DNA of 64,000 bases, taken from the NCBI GenBank assembly GCA_003342895.1, contig PTFA01000038.1, positions 2,243,935 to 2,307,934 on the forward strand. The letters are read 5' to 3'. The notes under the pieces were generated by a model, which searched no databases, was not told the origin of the DNA, and worked only from the letters and a program-made list of their open reading frames with translations. Positions 13,921 through 25,800 of this stretch are shown in pieces. The DNA comes from Casuarius casuarius. Taxonomy: Eukaryota; Chordata; Aves; Casuariiformes; Casuariidae. The position numbers were made by a program, and so were the translations under genes. Numbering within the stretch: position 1 is the stretch's first letter; each line of letters starts with the position of its first letter.

Positions 13921-15885
13921 GGCCGGCACTGCTGTCTTCTCCCTGGGCTCCAGCTGTGATCCGCCCTGGGCTTGCTGCACGTCGTCACGCTCGATACACT
14001 GCCCTGCCACATCGGCTGCTGAGATTTGCGAGCAGAAGTTTGCAAAGGTCTTTATTTCTCAGCTTGGAAAACGCTTATTCTTCACGCAAACTGAATTTAT
14101 CTCTGTGATCAGCCAATAACCTCCACTCTGTTTCTTAAACAGTGTTGGAAGTACTTTGTTCCAGGCCCTTTTTTCCGCTTCTCTCCCCACCTGCTGAACG
14201 CGCTGTCGGGGCAGCCGGGACGCCAGCCATTGTACCTCTCAAACCAACATCAAAAGTGTTTCATTGAGCTCTTTGAAGTGAGCACTTTGGGGATATTATG
14301 CCGCCGCAGCTGTTAATTTTGCACACAGCAGGTGGGAAACCACCTTGTTTGACGGGTATAATGGAAACGGCCGATCGCTCTGTAATATTTTACAACACGG
14401 GAGGGTGGGGTTTGTTTGCAGCCAGCACTGAGTATCCATCTCAGAGCATCCACACAGACACTTAAGATATTTTAAGCAAATACTCAAAGCTGTTGTTCAG
14501 TCTTTCCTTCCAAGCTATGGTAAAAGCAGATAAGGCATTAATTGCACAGGCAGATGGCTATTAGGAAGTGTGTGAGAACTGGCTATACCACTGTTGTGTA
14601 GGTGGGAGCTGATTAGATGGACCTGAATCAAAAAAAAAAAAAAAAAAAGCAACATTTCCTACAACCCCACCGCTTGCTGATCTGCTTTGCTGCGTGGTGA
14701 GAAAAAAGCTTTTCCTGTGTGCCTGCAGAAGACAATTCAAAAATAACAGCAAAATTGCTCCTCACTTCCCCACTGAGTCAGGTTACTAGCTAGAGCACTT
14801 TGGGGTTTATATATAATTCCTCCACAGCTTCACTGCCCAGCAACAAACACACGGGAACAGAAGAACAGACACAGTAGGATTTTATTGTTTTTTTCCACAC
14901 AGGTTTGCATGGGTTAAACACATAAAGGGACCCAGGCATTAGAGTACCAGAGGTACCTACTTCACTGTAAGCTGCCACCAAGTTTTAAAACCCCTGTTTG
15001 ACTGCCATCTTACCTCTAAGCACTATATTTTGGATGATGAACACCTCGAGATGCCCAAGCTTCTGCCACTAGACGTGTGCAGAACTAGGTCCTAAGGCCA
15101 CCGACCTATTTGCAGCCCTTCCTCATACCAAAGTCCCAGAACAATTCTCAAATTAAGCATCTCTGCGGTTTTTCTTGCATGCATGGCCCTACCTCAGACA
15201 AAGTTTTGGAGCACCCTTCCTGGTTTAGACCTCCCACCGAGGACAGCCAAAGTAAAGCTTACAGTAGCCCCTTCTACCCACTGGCACGGAGGATGAGGGT
15301 GCTTGGCAGGGAAGAGACCTGTCTCCAAATCACTGTGGCTGACGCAGAGCAAGGCCCTGAGACGGGTTACTCTGCTTCCCAGGAAGCATCCCCAAGAGAG
15401 CGAATAGCTCTAGCTGATCACAGGGGTTAGGCAAACTGGAACAGTTTTCATTAGAAAGATCACTGGCTTCAAGTCCGTGATCCAGAGTGGGATGTGAGAG
15501 CTGACCTCTTTGGATGTGTCACTGAACTGGGTGGTGCATGGGCTTAAGGGCTTGTATGTGTTTACTTTGAGGAAGAGTTAGCTTATACAGCCAATTCCAA
15601 AAAGGGGCTCATTACCCAACCCTTTGCCAAGCCCAGTGCCCATCTCTCTTCAGCAATCACTGCTGCCTTCTGCAAATCCTGGGGTTTGGAACCTACTTGT
15701 CTCCATGTGTTTTACAGGGCATCTCGTAGTCTCAGTCAGGGGAAGACTCCAGCAAGTGAAAGGACACTCAAACTTGGGAGTTGCAACACCACCGAAGTCC
15801 TTTGATGAAAGCAGCCCTCGACTTTCTGGGTGTCTAACTTCTTCCCGTCCAGCTGTTGCCTGCCTTATCCAGTACATGTTACTTC

Positions 15886-15965
15886 TTCAGGACAGGGACT
15901 GTTTCTCCATGGCTTAGTACAGTACTTAGCACAACAGGCTAATGAAAGCCATTGCTGCTACTATA
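15886..15965 (+). repeat. Ancient interspersed repeat (sauropsid/amniote type)
   Basis: GACAGGGACTGTTTCTCC then TACAGTACTTAGCACAACAG match a motif seen repeatedly in turtle, crocodile and bird genomes (AGGGACTGTCTCTTACTATG, TGTACAGCGCCTAGCACAAT). Family name not certain from memory. A second, shorter match (AACTGTAAGTCCTTTGGGTA) is at about 8528-8560. Confidence 0.4.
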
Positions 15966-18340
15966 GTGCAAACTCAAAGTTGCAAAACAGTGCTCCAAAA
16001 TCAACAAACTACACAAAAGTAAAAAGCAGAATTTAAAATATCCCTCTGTAAGTTACACTTACAGATGCAAAGCAATAGCATTGTAAAACATCTGTACAGG
16101 GTTAAATCCTCACCTAGAATGAGATTCATGAAGAAGCTGGACTCAAAATTGTCTTTGAAGCAGATACACAACTTGGCTAGTCAAAGGCAGTTTCAAACAT
16201 TATTATCAAAACCTTATCTAGGATAAATCAGTAGCATCATACTGCACTGCTGTCAATATAATGCTCAAAACAATAATTTACTGAAAATGATTATCTTCAT
16301 ATCACGACCAGAAAGACAGCTAATCTGGGGAAGAGACATTCCCCATCATTTTTGGATACTGTGAGGCTGACACAGTAGAAACAGGCTGCCCCCAAAAGGC
16401 CAAATCTCAAAAGTGCACCAAGCTGAGATGGGTTTCGGTCCGAACCGGCAGTCAGCACTGAATCGGGGTGGAAGGCTGCTGCTGAGAGCCCTTGAGAACA
16501 GTAACAGCTCTTGCCCTTTATTCATGTCTGCATTACTTCACTGACGGCATCCTATTTGCCACCAATTTCACCCTGAATCAGGACTTGCAGCAACAATCAG
16601 AAGTAGACAGTCAATGGAATAGCAGAAAATTGATGCATCAGGTTGTGGCCAGTCAAGTTCTCATCTTCCCTTACAATTCACTTATCTAGCTTTAAAAACA
16701 AACATACTAAAACAGAGGAGTCTTCTCCACTTCTGGGACTCAGGACATTTAGCTGCACCTAAAGTTTGTATTGTAACGACTGATGCACACATTCAAGTCA
16801 TTAAGTGTGCAATGGATGGACACGTACCCCAGCATACATCTTGTGAAAGATCTTAAGGCAATTATTTATGGAGGTGGCTCAAATTAGTGTTTAGACCCTC
16901 CTACCCCCCCCAAAACGCCTTTACTTGTACTATATCTCTCAGGAAAATACATCTGTTTTTTCTATATGCTAGACTGCACAGTTTTCCTAGTTGAGGAAAC
17001 GAGATGAGCAGGTGAATATATTCTTTGGCGTACACGAGAGCTGAAAGCGCTGTCACTGTTCACTGGGGCCCTCCAGTTACCACCTGCTGCCACCCTCTAA
17101 GGGGAGCTAAGGAATGACGACCATGCTTAAACGGAGCTGAAAATTATAGAGGGAGCCGAGTCCATGCGGTAAGCCACTAGGCATGAAAATTATGGTAATT
17201 GGCCCTTGCAGGAATTCAAGGGGGCACGTAAGGCCTGAGAAGGTACTGAATTAGGGAGCAGCTGGTCTCTACAGCAGGCCTCCACAAAAAAGTCATACTC
17301 TGTACTTCCCGTGCTGCCGTAATCGTGAGCTGTCAGCAGAAAGGGAGGATACTCAAAGTAGCTGGAGTTCTTCGCATACAACTGCTGCTGTCTGAACATA
17401 CATCTCCACTACAGATGGACATGTAGCTGTAGCACAGAGATCTGTTCCACCTGTACCTGCAGATATGTGAGCTTTGCAGGAGAGATCTGCACCTCCTGCT
17501 GCTCTGTTTCCTCACAACTGCTAGGATCGATGGTGTAGAGGAGAAGGAAGGTGCAACATCTAAGTAAAGAACATAAAAAGAACTCAAAAAATGGAGAAAA
17601 GAGAAAGATGATGCAAAAAGCAATGGCCGCGTACCTTTCCCACGGAGGGTGACACCACCATAGAGCCAAAGGGCAGCCATAAGGGCTGCTTGGACTCAAG
17701 TAAAACACATGCACGACCATCAGGAGGTACATAAAGTAGGCGGCAGTTTGTTATTCCAGACAACACACACCAACGTCTCTTACACGCTGAAAAGCGAGAG
17801 GTCGCTTGTTGCATTCTGATTTATTGCTTTGCTACACGCAGCAAGATTAACAACCCAAATCTTGGGCTAAAATTGAAATGAGCAAACGTTTTGTCAGGAT
17901 TTCACCCAATTTGTCTGCAATTTATGTGGGTAGTAAGCTTTTATGATGTCCTTAGCTACTCACATTTCTCTGTTTTTTAAATGTCTGGATTTTGTAAATG
18001 TGTTCTTGGCAAACACAAGCGTGTCATGGGAACCATAACTGCTTTATAAATAAAGTGTTCCACTTTTGGATAGTACAACTGAATTGCAGTGAAACTATAG
18101 ATTTTAGAAAACTGAGCATACAGTCTGTGAATCAAAACATCCAAATAATGTTCCTGATTCAGCCTGACATCAAAAGTAAGACCCTTCTCAGAAAACACTC
18201 TTACATTACAGATCTTGAAGGTTATTTTTACTGCATAACTCTAGATTTATATAGACTCCTACAATTATAAAAGTTTTCTGAATTTTGACAGTTCTTACTC
18301 TTTCCGGATGTAAAATGTCACAGGATGCAAGTCATACTAA

Positions 18341-18346
18341 TTTATT
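18341..18346 (-). terminator. Candidate distal EXOG polyadenylation signal
   Basis: AATAAA on the minus strand (context AAACAAATAAATTAG) about 1 kb past the stop, followed by TCCTGTGACATTTT. It would make a 3' UTR of about 1 kb. Another AATAAA lies at 17820-17825. The sequence alone does not decide between them. Confidence 0.35.
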
Positions 18347-19235
18347 TGTTTAGGTATGAAATTTAAGATACATAAATGAAACAAGTACAAAAGTAATGAA
18401 AAATGTTCATAAATGTGTTTGTAATCAATCTTTTACATGTAGAAGTTTCATTGCGGAGTTTATAGCTCAAAGACCGTGGCACTGGGCATGAGAAGCGAGT
18501 GACCACAAACAAAAATAAAGCAAAAAGTGAAAACAAAAAGTAGGTGTTCTTCTCTCAGACCAAACATGCATTTCATTGCATATTGCTCAAATGTGGTGGT
18601 GAAAGTGAAATATTAAGCTTACATTAATTTTTGAAGATCTAATCTATACTGGTAGCAACTCTTGTAAACGCCAATTCTTTTTTTTTTTTTTTAATTTGCA
18701 GAATATACATTAACGGAAAAAGCCTGCTGTGATTCATAACAGTCATCAGCTACTGACATACTTAAGTATCCAAAGTGCACAAGGTCTGTAGAGACAAGAG
18801 ACAATCTAAACTGTTTGCTGAACACAACTAACTAAGATTGTAAGGGATTATTTAATACAGGTTTCTATATAAAAAAAGTGTTAAACAAAATATGTCTAAA
18901 TTAATTTCATAAAAAAATCCTAGAACTACTATTGCTCCTATGGCATCATACTGAAAGACAATTGCAGGCTGTTACATTTAGACGTGTTCCAGTTATACTC
19001 CCAAGGTGTCTACTGTCTATTTTTACAATATTCCTAGAAGGGATTCCATACAAACCCCAAGTCTGACGTCTGCTTTGGAAAATAGTACAAAGCCTTTCCT
19101 GGAGGTCCTGTAATCTATTCATGCCAGGAAGGGGTCATTTTCATTTCCCACATCTAAATACTGCAGCAAACCATGTGTGCATCATATTACAGGAGAAAGA
19201 ACATTATTCCAACCTCATCAACTTCCATATGTTTC

Positions 19236-19241
19236 TTTATT
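19236..19241 (-). terminator. Candidate proximal EXOG polyadenylation signal
   Basis: AATAAA on the minus strand about 100 nt past the EXOG stop, followed by GTTGATGAGGTTGG, a plausible GU-rich downstream element. Use of this site would give a 3' UTR of only about 120 nt. Confidence 0.45.
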
Positions 19242-19341
19242 CTTTCACAATTCAAACTATGTAATTCAGAAAGCGCTATTTTTTGTCTGCCTACAGCCTC
19301 CCTCTAAAAGTACAAAACCCAACATGTTTCTGAACAAGCAC

Positions 19342-19803
19342 TCAGCCAGCTCTCCCCTCTCTAGCTTCTACTTGTTTTTCCTGCATCAGTTCTTCCTCCT
19401 TCTTCTTGTGAAGCTTTAGAAGATATTCGTCAGGTTCAATTCCCGCTTCCCTTAATTCTGACATGACTTTCTCCAACCGGTGCAATGTACGAGCACTTTG
19501 CACTTTTCGAGCAGTGATGTACAATGTAAATTCCTTGAAACCCATCAGTTTACAGGTGTCCACATCACAGATATTTTTAACGTCTTTGGTTTTGTCCACC
19601 TGGGGGAAGAAAACTAAACCTGACATTTTTTCCAGGTCTTCAATATTTACTTGGAACTCAGTCAGCTGGTGACTGAAGCCTACGGGATCATTGGGCACCA
19701 CAAAAGCTCCCAGGACCAAGGGCTCTGTTGTTGTTCTGCTCCGTCTGGCAAGGATCACCTTGTAGAGGTGGGATGGCACAGCCACATCATCCTTTCCAAT
19801 TAC
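19342..19803 (-). CDS. EXOG: EXOG exon 6 (last coding exon, C-terminal wing)
   Basis: 462 nt: 153 codons plus TGA. It begins VIGKDDVAVPSHLYKVILARR, encodes the last nuclease strands (LGAFVVPND, LTEFQVN) and the EXOG-specific C-terminal helical region (SGLVFFPQVD to HRLEKVMSELREAGIEPDEY), and ends in a charged tail. Acceptor CCCTAG. A C15 tract on the minus strand lies about 45 bp upstream of the acceptor. Confidence 0.97.
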   Translation of the reverse strand, partial: VIGKDDVAVPSHLYKVILARRSRTTTEPLVLGAFVVPNDPVGFSHQLTEFQVNIEDLEKMSGLVFFPQVDKTKDVKNICDVDTCKLMGFKEFTLYITARKVQSARTLHRLEKVMSELREAGIEPDEYLLKLHKKKEEELMQEKQVEAREGRAG

Positions 19804-22800
19804 CTAGGGAAAGAAAGGCTCTGTTACAGATACAGATCTCATCAGTTGGGGGGGGGGGGGGGCGGGGGACGGGACTAGACTAATCCTACTATCTCTAAAA
19901 TGGAGTCACAGCGTGTAACTACACATCAAAATCACGTGCAACGCATCAGACCACAAGCTGAGACAGAAACACATTTCCTTGCAGCTCCTTACATAGCTGC
20001 TGGGGACTGAGCTAGTTGTTTGATATCCAAATCTCTCTCAAATAGGAAGAGCAGGGCAGAGAGCAGAGGAGTAAACTGCAGGGTTGTTTGGGCACTGTCA
20101 TAGGAGACCTTCCCAGAAGGCTCTGGGCCTTTCTCCCATAACACAACTAACTTTCTATTTGACTGTTAAAAGCAATGATGCAAACAAAAGGTCAAAAGAT
20201 AAGTCAGCAGTTGCCTAAATATTTGTAAAGATCTGGGACAAATTACTAAGAAAGTAGTAAGAGTAAATTCCACTTAAATTTCTCAAGCAGAGGAAAACCA
20301 GAGTAACTTCAGCTGCAGTTCAAACTGAACTGGAACCAAATCTGAAAAACATACTTGGAAACAGGGATTCAGCCAAGACCCCAGTTCCCTAATCCTCTGG
20401 TGCAGATCTGTAAACATAGCTGATGCGAAGGGATGGTAGAGGTCCTCGTCGTACTGCATCACATTGTTAACACTTTGAAAGCTGTTTTCAACAACAGTGG
20501 CTCTACATTTTACTTAAAATCCCTGATTTGACAGTTCCAAATCAGATACTTTCAACAGCCATTTTAAAAATCAATTCTAACTTACCTTCTGTCAATTATT
20601 TTTTGTGCCTTTATTATCCATGCACATACTATATTTAAAAGCTATACTACCTAAGTAAGCATTTTTATGAGGGGAACCCAGATACAAAAGAACTACATTT
20701 AGTGGCTCTTAGTATCTTGAAAGAGAGAAGTTGATCCAAAGAAAAGGCATAATTTGATGCATGTACTTATTCCACATATTCATTATAATTCAGCTTAAGA
20801 GCTTGTATATGTTGGGTTTCCTGGTGTGTCACTCAGACCAGGATCCCAGTCTTGAAGCACTAGGAGGGGATGACCAGCACCCTGAATTCATTTAAAGCTT
20901 GTAATAAGCTCACACACACATGTATATAGTAGACACCTCATCCTGTGTCAAGAATTAATCTGAGGGAATATTCCATTTTATGATGAATACTGTAATCTTT
21001 CCCCTGTCAGTATTTAAATAAATGATGCTCATGCATGCATTTTATTAAGCTTTTTTTTGCTGCAATAGTATTGAGCTTATCTGCTGTGTTGACAAAGTAC
21101 AAAAGGCTCAAACACACAAAACTTGAGTTTTGCTTAACCCTTCTGTATAACTACCTTTTCTAAAATCGTACTTTTATTCTAATGGCAACAGAAGAAAAAG
21201 ATGCAGATGCTCTGTAAGAGCTACACAGGGATCTTGTTTTATACATAAAATCCAATATTTGAGTATTATATCCACTGTGTGTAACACTTGCAAAAGCAAT
21301 TACTGCTTGTTTTGATTTTTGACAGCTTTTGTTAGATACCTGCTTTCTTTGAAACTGTATTTTAACTCTATCTATTTCACTGCCACAATTGATCAAATTA
21401 ATTACAAGTATTTTACAAACTAATCTGGTATATCAATTCAGACATGCTTTGTCCAGTCATATATTCCGTATAACTCAATCATAGAGGAAATGTTTCCTAT
21501 GTATGGTTTATTTTGGAGAGCATTCAGCACTTCTGCAAAAGATAATGCATTTTTAAAACAAAACTTTGCCTGCGGCTACAGAACCACGGTTCACTTTGTC
21601 TGTTCCCAATAGTTAACTCACTTCAGTTATGAATTCTTACAGTGCTTGCAGTTCTTTAGGCCTGACTGCTTAGACGTAAACCAAAAAAGTGCCTTTAGGA
21701 GAAAAGGAAACCTCTGATTAAGAGCAAATGTTTCACCTCTTTGACTTGTTTACTCTGTTACCAAAAACAGTATTTTCCTCCCCTTCCCTAAGCCAGGCTA
21801 TTTAACAGCACCACTGTATCACCTTGCTGTGGTTTACACCTCTCAACAAAAGTGATCTTGCTTGTGCCACCAACCTTCTCCCAAATAAAGCCCTGCCTAG
21901 ACATATAACAATCACTGAAACGGGCAAGCAGTTCCCTAAATAAATGCCTTATGTTAAAGCTACTTTCCCTTTCAGCAAGGACAGATGTCTTGATAGGGAA
22001 ATTAGAGCTCCTGAGTGTCAAAGCACTTTGCATTTAGCATTCAGTGTAGGTGAAACCAGAGTTACAGCTCCTGGGGATCAGGAGCATAAATAATCAAAAC
22101 TGACTGATGTACAGGTAATTTTAAAATATACTGAAAACTACACATTAATCCACTGCTATATCTAGTGGCTTAAAACTGAATTATAAAATGAAGGATGTTG
22201 GAGTTTAACCTTGCTGAGATGGCTGGCACTCAAACCAGGAAGGTCACGCCATGTTTTGGGGGTGAGAGGGAGGGAGCCAAGCAGCACGAAAAGCCCTGGG
22301 GCAGGAAGCAAGGGGGTTCATATTTCCATATTTGCCCAAGCACAGGCAGCGGGTGATACTGCTGAAAGCCAGAGGCTGTAGTTCCTTTCCTCCCCTTGGA
22401 GAACGGCACTTACAGAGCACGGGTTGCAACCCCAGCTACCGAGCGCCGTGCACTGCCAAGGCAGGGCAGAGCAGAAGAAAGAGCCTGCGCGCAGCTACAG
22501 GGCACCTTGAAGCTCAAGAGATGTTGGTAGTGAGCCTACAGCCTGCTCATGAGGTTTCCCAGGGCTCACAAGCTCCTTATCTGCAGCATTCCTGTGCAAT
22601 ATGTCCCACGCTTCCTTTTCCAGGCCTCTTCACATACTTTTTCACTTTAAATACATACATACATCCTCAGACCTCCCCACCTCTGCTCTCACCGCTCCTC
22701 AACACCTCCCACACACATACACATACCAGCATCCTGTCTTCCATATGAAAGACAAGAGGAAGGGTGAACATGCAGATGGAGCTGCTACAAGTAGCTCCAA

Positions 22801-25800
22801 TTAGGGGCTATATGGCATATGTAAAACAAACAGGTGAATGCGCGTTGAGTGAGCTAGCAGAGGGAACAGGGGATTGAGTCTGAGGACTGAGTGGGTGGAT
22901 AGAAAGGCTGGGGAATGAATAGAGCTGTACGTAGAATAGTTAGGTACGAAATGGAAACGCTGAAAGCCTGGAGTGGGTGTTAAGGGAAAACAGACCCTAT
23001 GCTTAAGTAATATTATGCAAATATATATATATTCTATGCAAAATAATGCATTTATGCATAGCATATGCCCCCATGAAGGAAAGAACGAAAGACAGAAAGA
23101 GAGGACTGTTTCAAAAAGAAGGAAGGGTTGTTTTCTTTTTTGAGAAATGTAATTCTAAATACAACTCAACACTATACAGGTAACAGCCATACATGTAATT
23201 TATGCCCCACTTCAGTTCCATGTAAGCTCTCTTTTGAGGATTTAAACAAAATTTAAATAGTGCACGGGCTTTATACTAGTCCTCTGAATAGCACTAAACT
23301 TCTTCTGCAATTACTTTGAGTTCTAATACTGTTCAAGTGATTAAAACAAGTTTTAGCCTGCCAAAATGGTCAGAGCCCACAATAGTGTTCTTCCCTTCCA
23401 CAAAAGCAGGCATAAAAGCTCTGTCCCCCAGCTCATTCTGCTGGAGGAGAATACCATGAGTAGAGATTTAAGGAGAAAAAAGGTGGGTGTCCTAACAGAA
23501 TAAACATGAGTGACAAATCATATATACTCTTCTTCTACAGTTTAGAACCGATGCGAACCACACACAGGATGCATCACCAATAATTCATGCAACCAGGATG
23601 ATCCAATGATTATTGCTAAAAAGAAATGTAGTCCTTGAACAAGCCATAGCACTTCCATCATTATACACTCTAATATACCATGATTGCTTTTCTATGGGAG
23701 CAGATACAGAAGCTGCTGATGAATGCTCCCACGTCGCTGCGCTACACAGCCAGCTCAACAGCCAGGAAAAGTAGTAAAGCATGAAGTGAAGTTAGCAACA
23801 GAAGCACTAGGCAGGAAAAAAAACCCAACAATTCATTTCCTATTGCCACCTAGAGGATTTTCCCACCTAACTAACTACAGCAATTTGGATCACTACTCTG
23901 ATCTGCACCATCACATTTATCTCAATGCTTGCCAAACAGAGGCAGATAGCACATGCCCGTTAGAACAGAACAGAAAGCAGGTCAAGATTTTCTGTGGACA
24001 GATGTTGACTTTGATTTAAGCGAGCCTATCCACAGGCAGAAGATGATCCTTCAACGATCACTGCCTGCAACAGCTATCTGTCCCGCCTGGAGAGCAACAG
24101 TTTTTAATAGTATCTACGACTCAAATCTCGGAGCCAGTACAAGCCAGAAAACACGGCACTGGTTTGCTGAAAATCATTGCTATCCCAGATGCTTTCACAC
24201 CATGTTGGGGACAGGACATTAGGTAAGTTTTTGCCTTGCCCTTTGAAAGTTTCCATTTTTCTATTCCTATAAGAATTTATTTAAAATTCTTTCACAAGCC
24301 TTGGAAGCCTTTCACACAGCCTTGAAAGCAAAAATATACACTCAACCTAAAAGCCTTCTTTTTATAGCAGTAAAAATATTCCTTTCCCACCACTATTTGC
24401 AACACCAATGTGAAATTTCAAATATTATTTCTCTTTTGCTGTCCATGTTAGTTCAGCATAAAAATATGCATTGCCCTAACACTNTGGAGTTTCCTATTCC
24501 ATTTACTTTTGCTTTGCTCTTGTTTTGTTCAGTGAGCTGGCACTGCCTGAAGCACTATGACCGAACTTGTGTTATTTAACACTGCAACGTTANGATAATA
24601 TCGTTTTCAGCATAGTGTTGTTTGTTTGTTTTTAAGTATTGACATTGATACGCAATACTTGTATTCCACAAGCGTGTATAAATTTGTTACCTCTCGATGT
24701 CCAATTAAACATGGACAGCAGTCATGACTATNGGCCACTAAAATGCGTGCAATTCTTGCCATTTGGAGATGTTTACATAGTGCTAAAACAATAAATGTGT
24801 TGGTAAGCAGTTCTACAAACTTAAGAGCTCACAGGCACAAATAAAGATAAGGGCAGAAGCAACAAGATTTGTTAAAACAGAGAGAACTCGGTGAGCTTTG
24901 ATAAATTTGGTCTCACAGCTAAGTCACTGAATTGGGATTTTTCTAACATTCTGCTCCCTGCATGATTTTGGCCAAATCATGTAACTGTTCCTACTTGAAA
25001 TTTTTCAAATTGGAGAAAGGATGAATTTGATAATACTTGTGAAGAGCTTAGATATTAAAATAAATAATGAAGACAGTTGCTAATGGCACCTTGGGTAATT
25101 TTAAGCATAGCACATTAACTAATGTCACCTTCATGGAAGCAATCAGATAAAAAGAAAGAGGGGGCAAAGCCATCCTTAAAAATGACAATTTGCAGGTTAA
25201 GAGAAAGAAAACTCCATTCTTCATAAACAGGATAAAGGCTATATATAAAGTGTAACAGTAGAACACCTGAGAGATTATTAGAAGCAAAACAGAACTGTTA
25301 ATCTTATTAAAAAANTTAAAATGCAACTTTATCATGTTTTAATTTCATACTGAATTTTATACTTTTATAAGAAAGCTAGTTTCTTCTGAAAGGGTAGGAA
25401 CAAATTCTAAAAGAAAGGCGCTCTGAATTTAACAGTAGTATTTTGCCACCTAGTGACCAGAAAATGAAAATCAACCATGAAGAGAATTGGCAGAAGGGAC
25501 TAGTCCTTCATCAGCAAGCGGCAGCTCAGGATTGGCAATTATCTGAGATTCTTGCAGAATCTGGTAAACAGAAATCATATTCAATCATGCCTTAACTGCC
25601 AGCACACACTGAAGAGTCCTTGCATCAAAGAGTATTATCAAATGNGTTGAAATGATAGCTCCAAAAATTCCCTCTGAACTCTAGTAACCCTTTCTTCCCT
25701 ATCTCTCTCGNTAATAACCAGAGGTTAAGATAAGGGTACACTGGAAATCAGAACTGCCTATAAACAAGTGTACNTACAATTCTGCACATTTGGTAGGTAA

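Larger units (their letters stand above)
1..17700. other. Intergenic DNA downstream of EXOG
   Basis: No exon of a recognisable protein is seen on either strand; open frames are short or start at non-ATG codons. By human synteny the next gene would be SCN5A on the opposite (plus) strand, but its very long last coding exon is absent, so it must begin left of base 1 if synteny holds. The interval contains repeat fossils, a GC-rich patch at about 10740-11540, and AT-rich homeodomain-motif-rich blocks (for example 720-815, 4680-4770, 11790-11880). Confidence 0.7.

Noticed and set aside
17190..17814. Overlapping minus-strand frames downstream of EXOG
   Set aside because: They are several short frames with hydrophobic or Ser/Cys-rich composition, no splice continuity with EXOG and no known motif; probably 3' flank.
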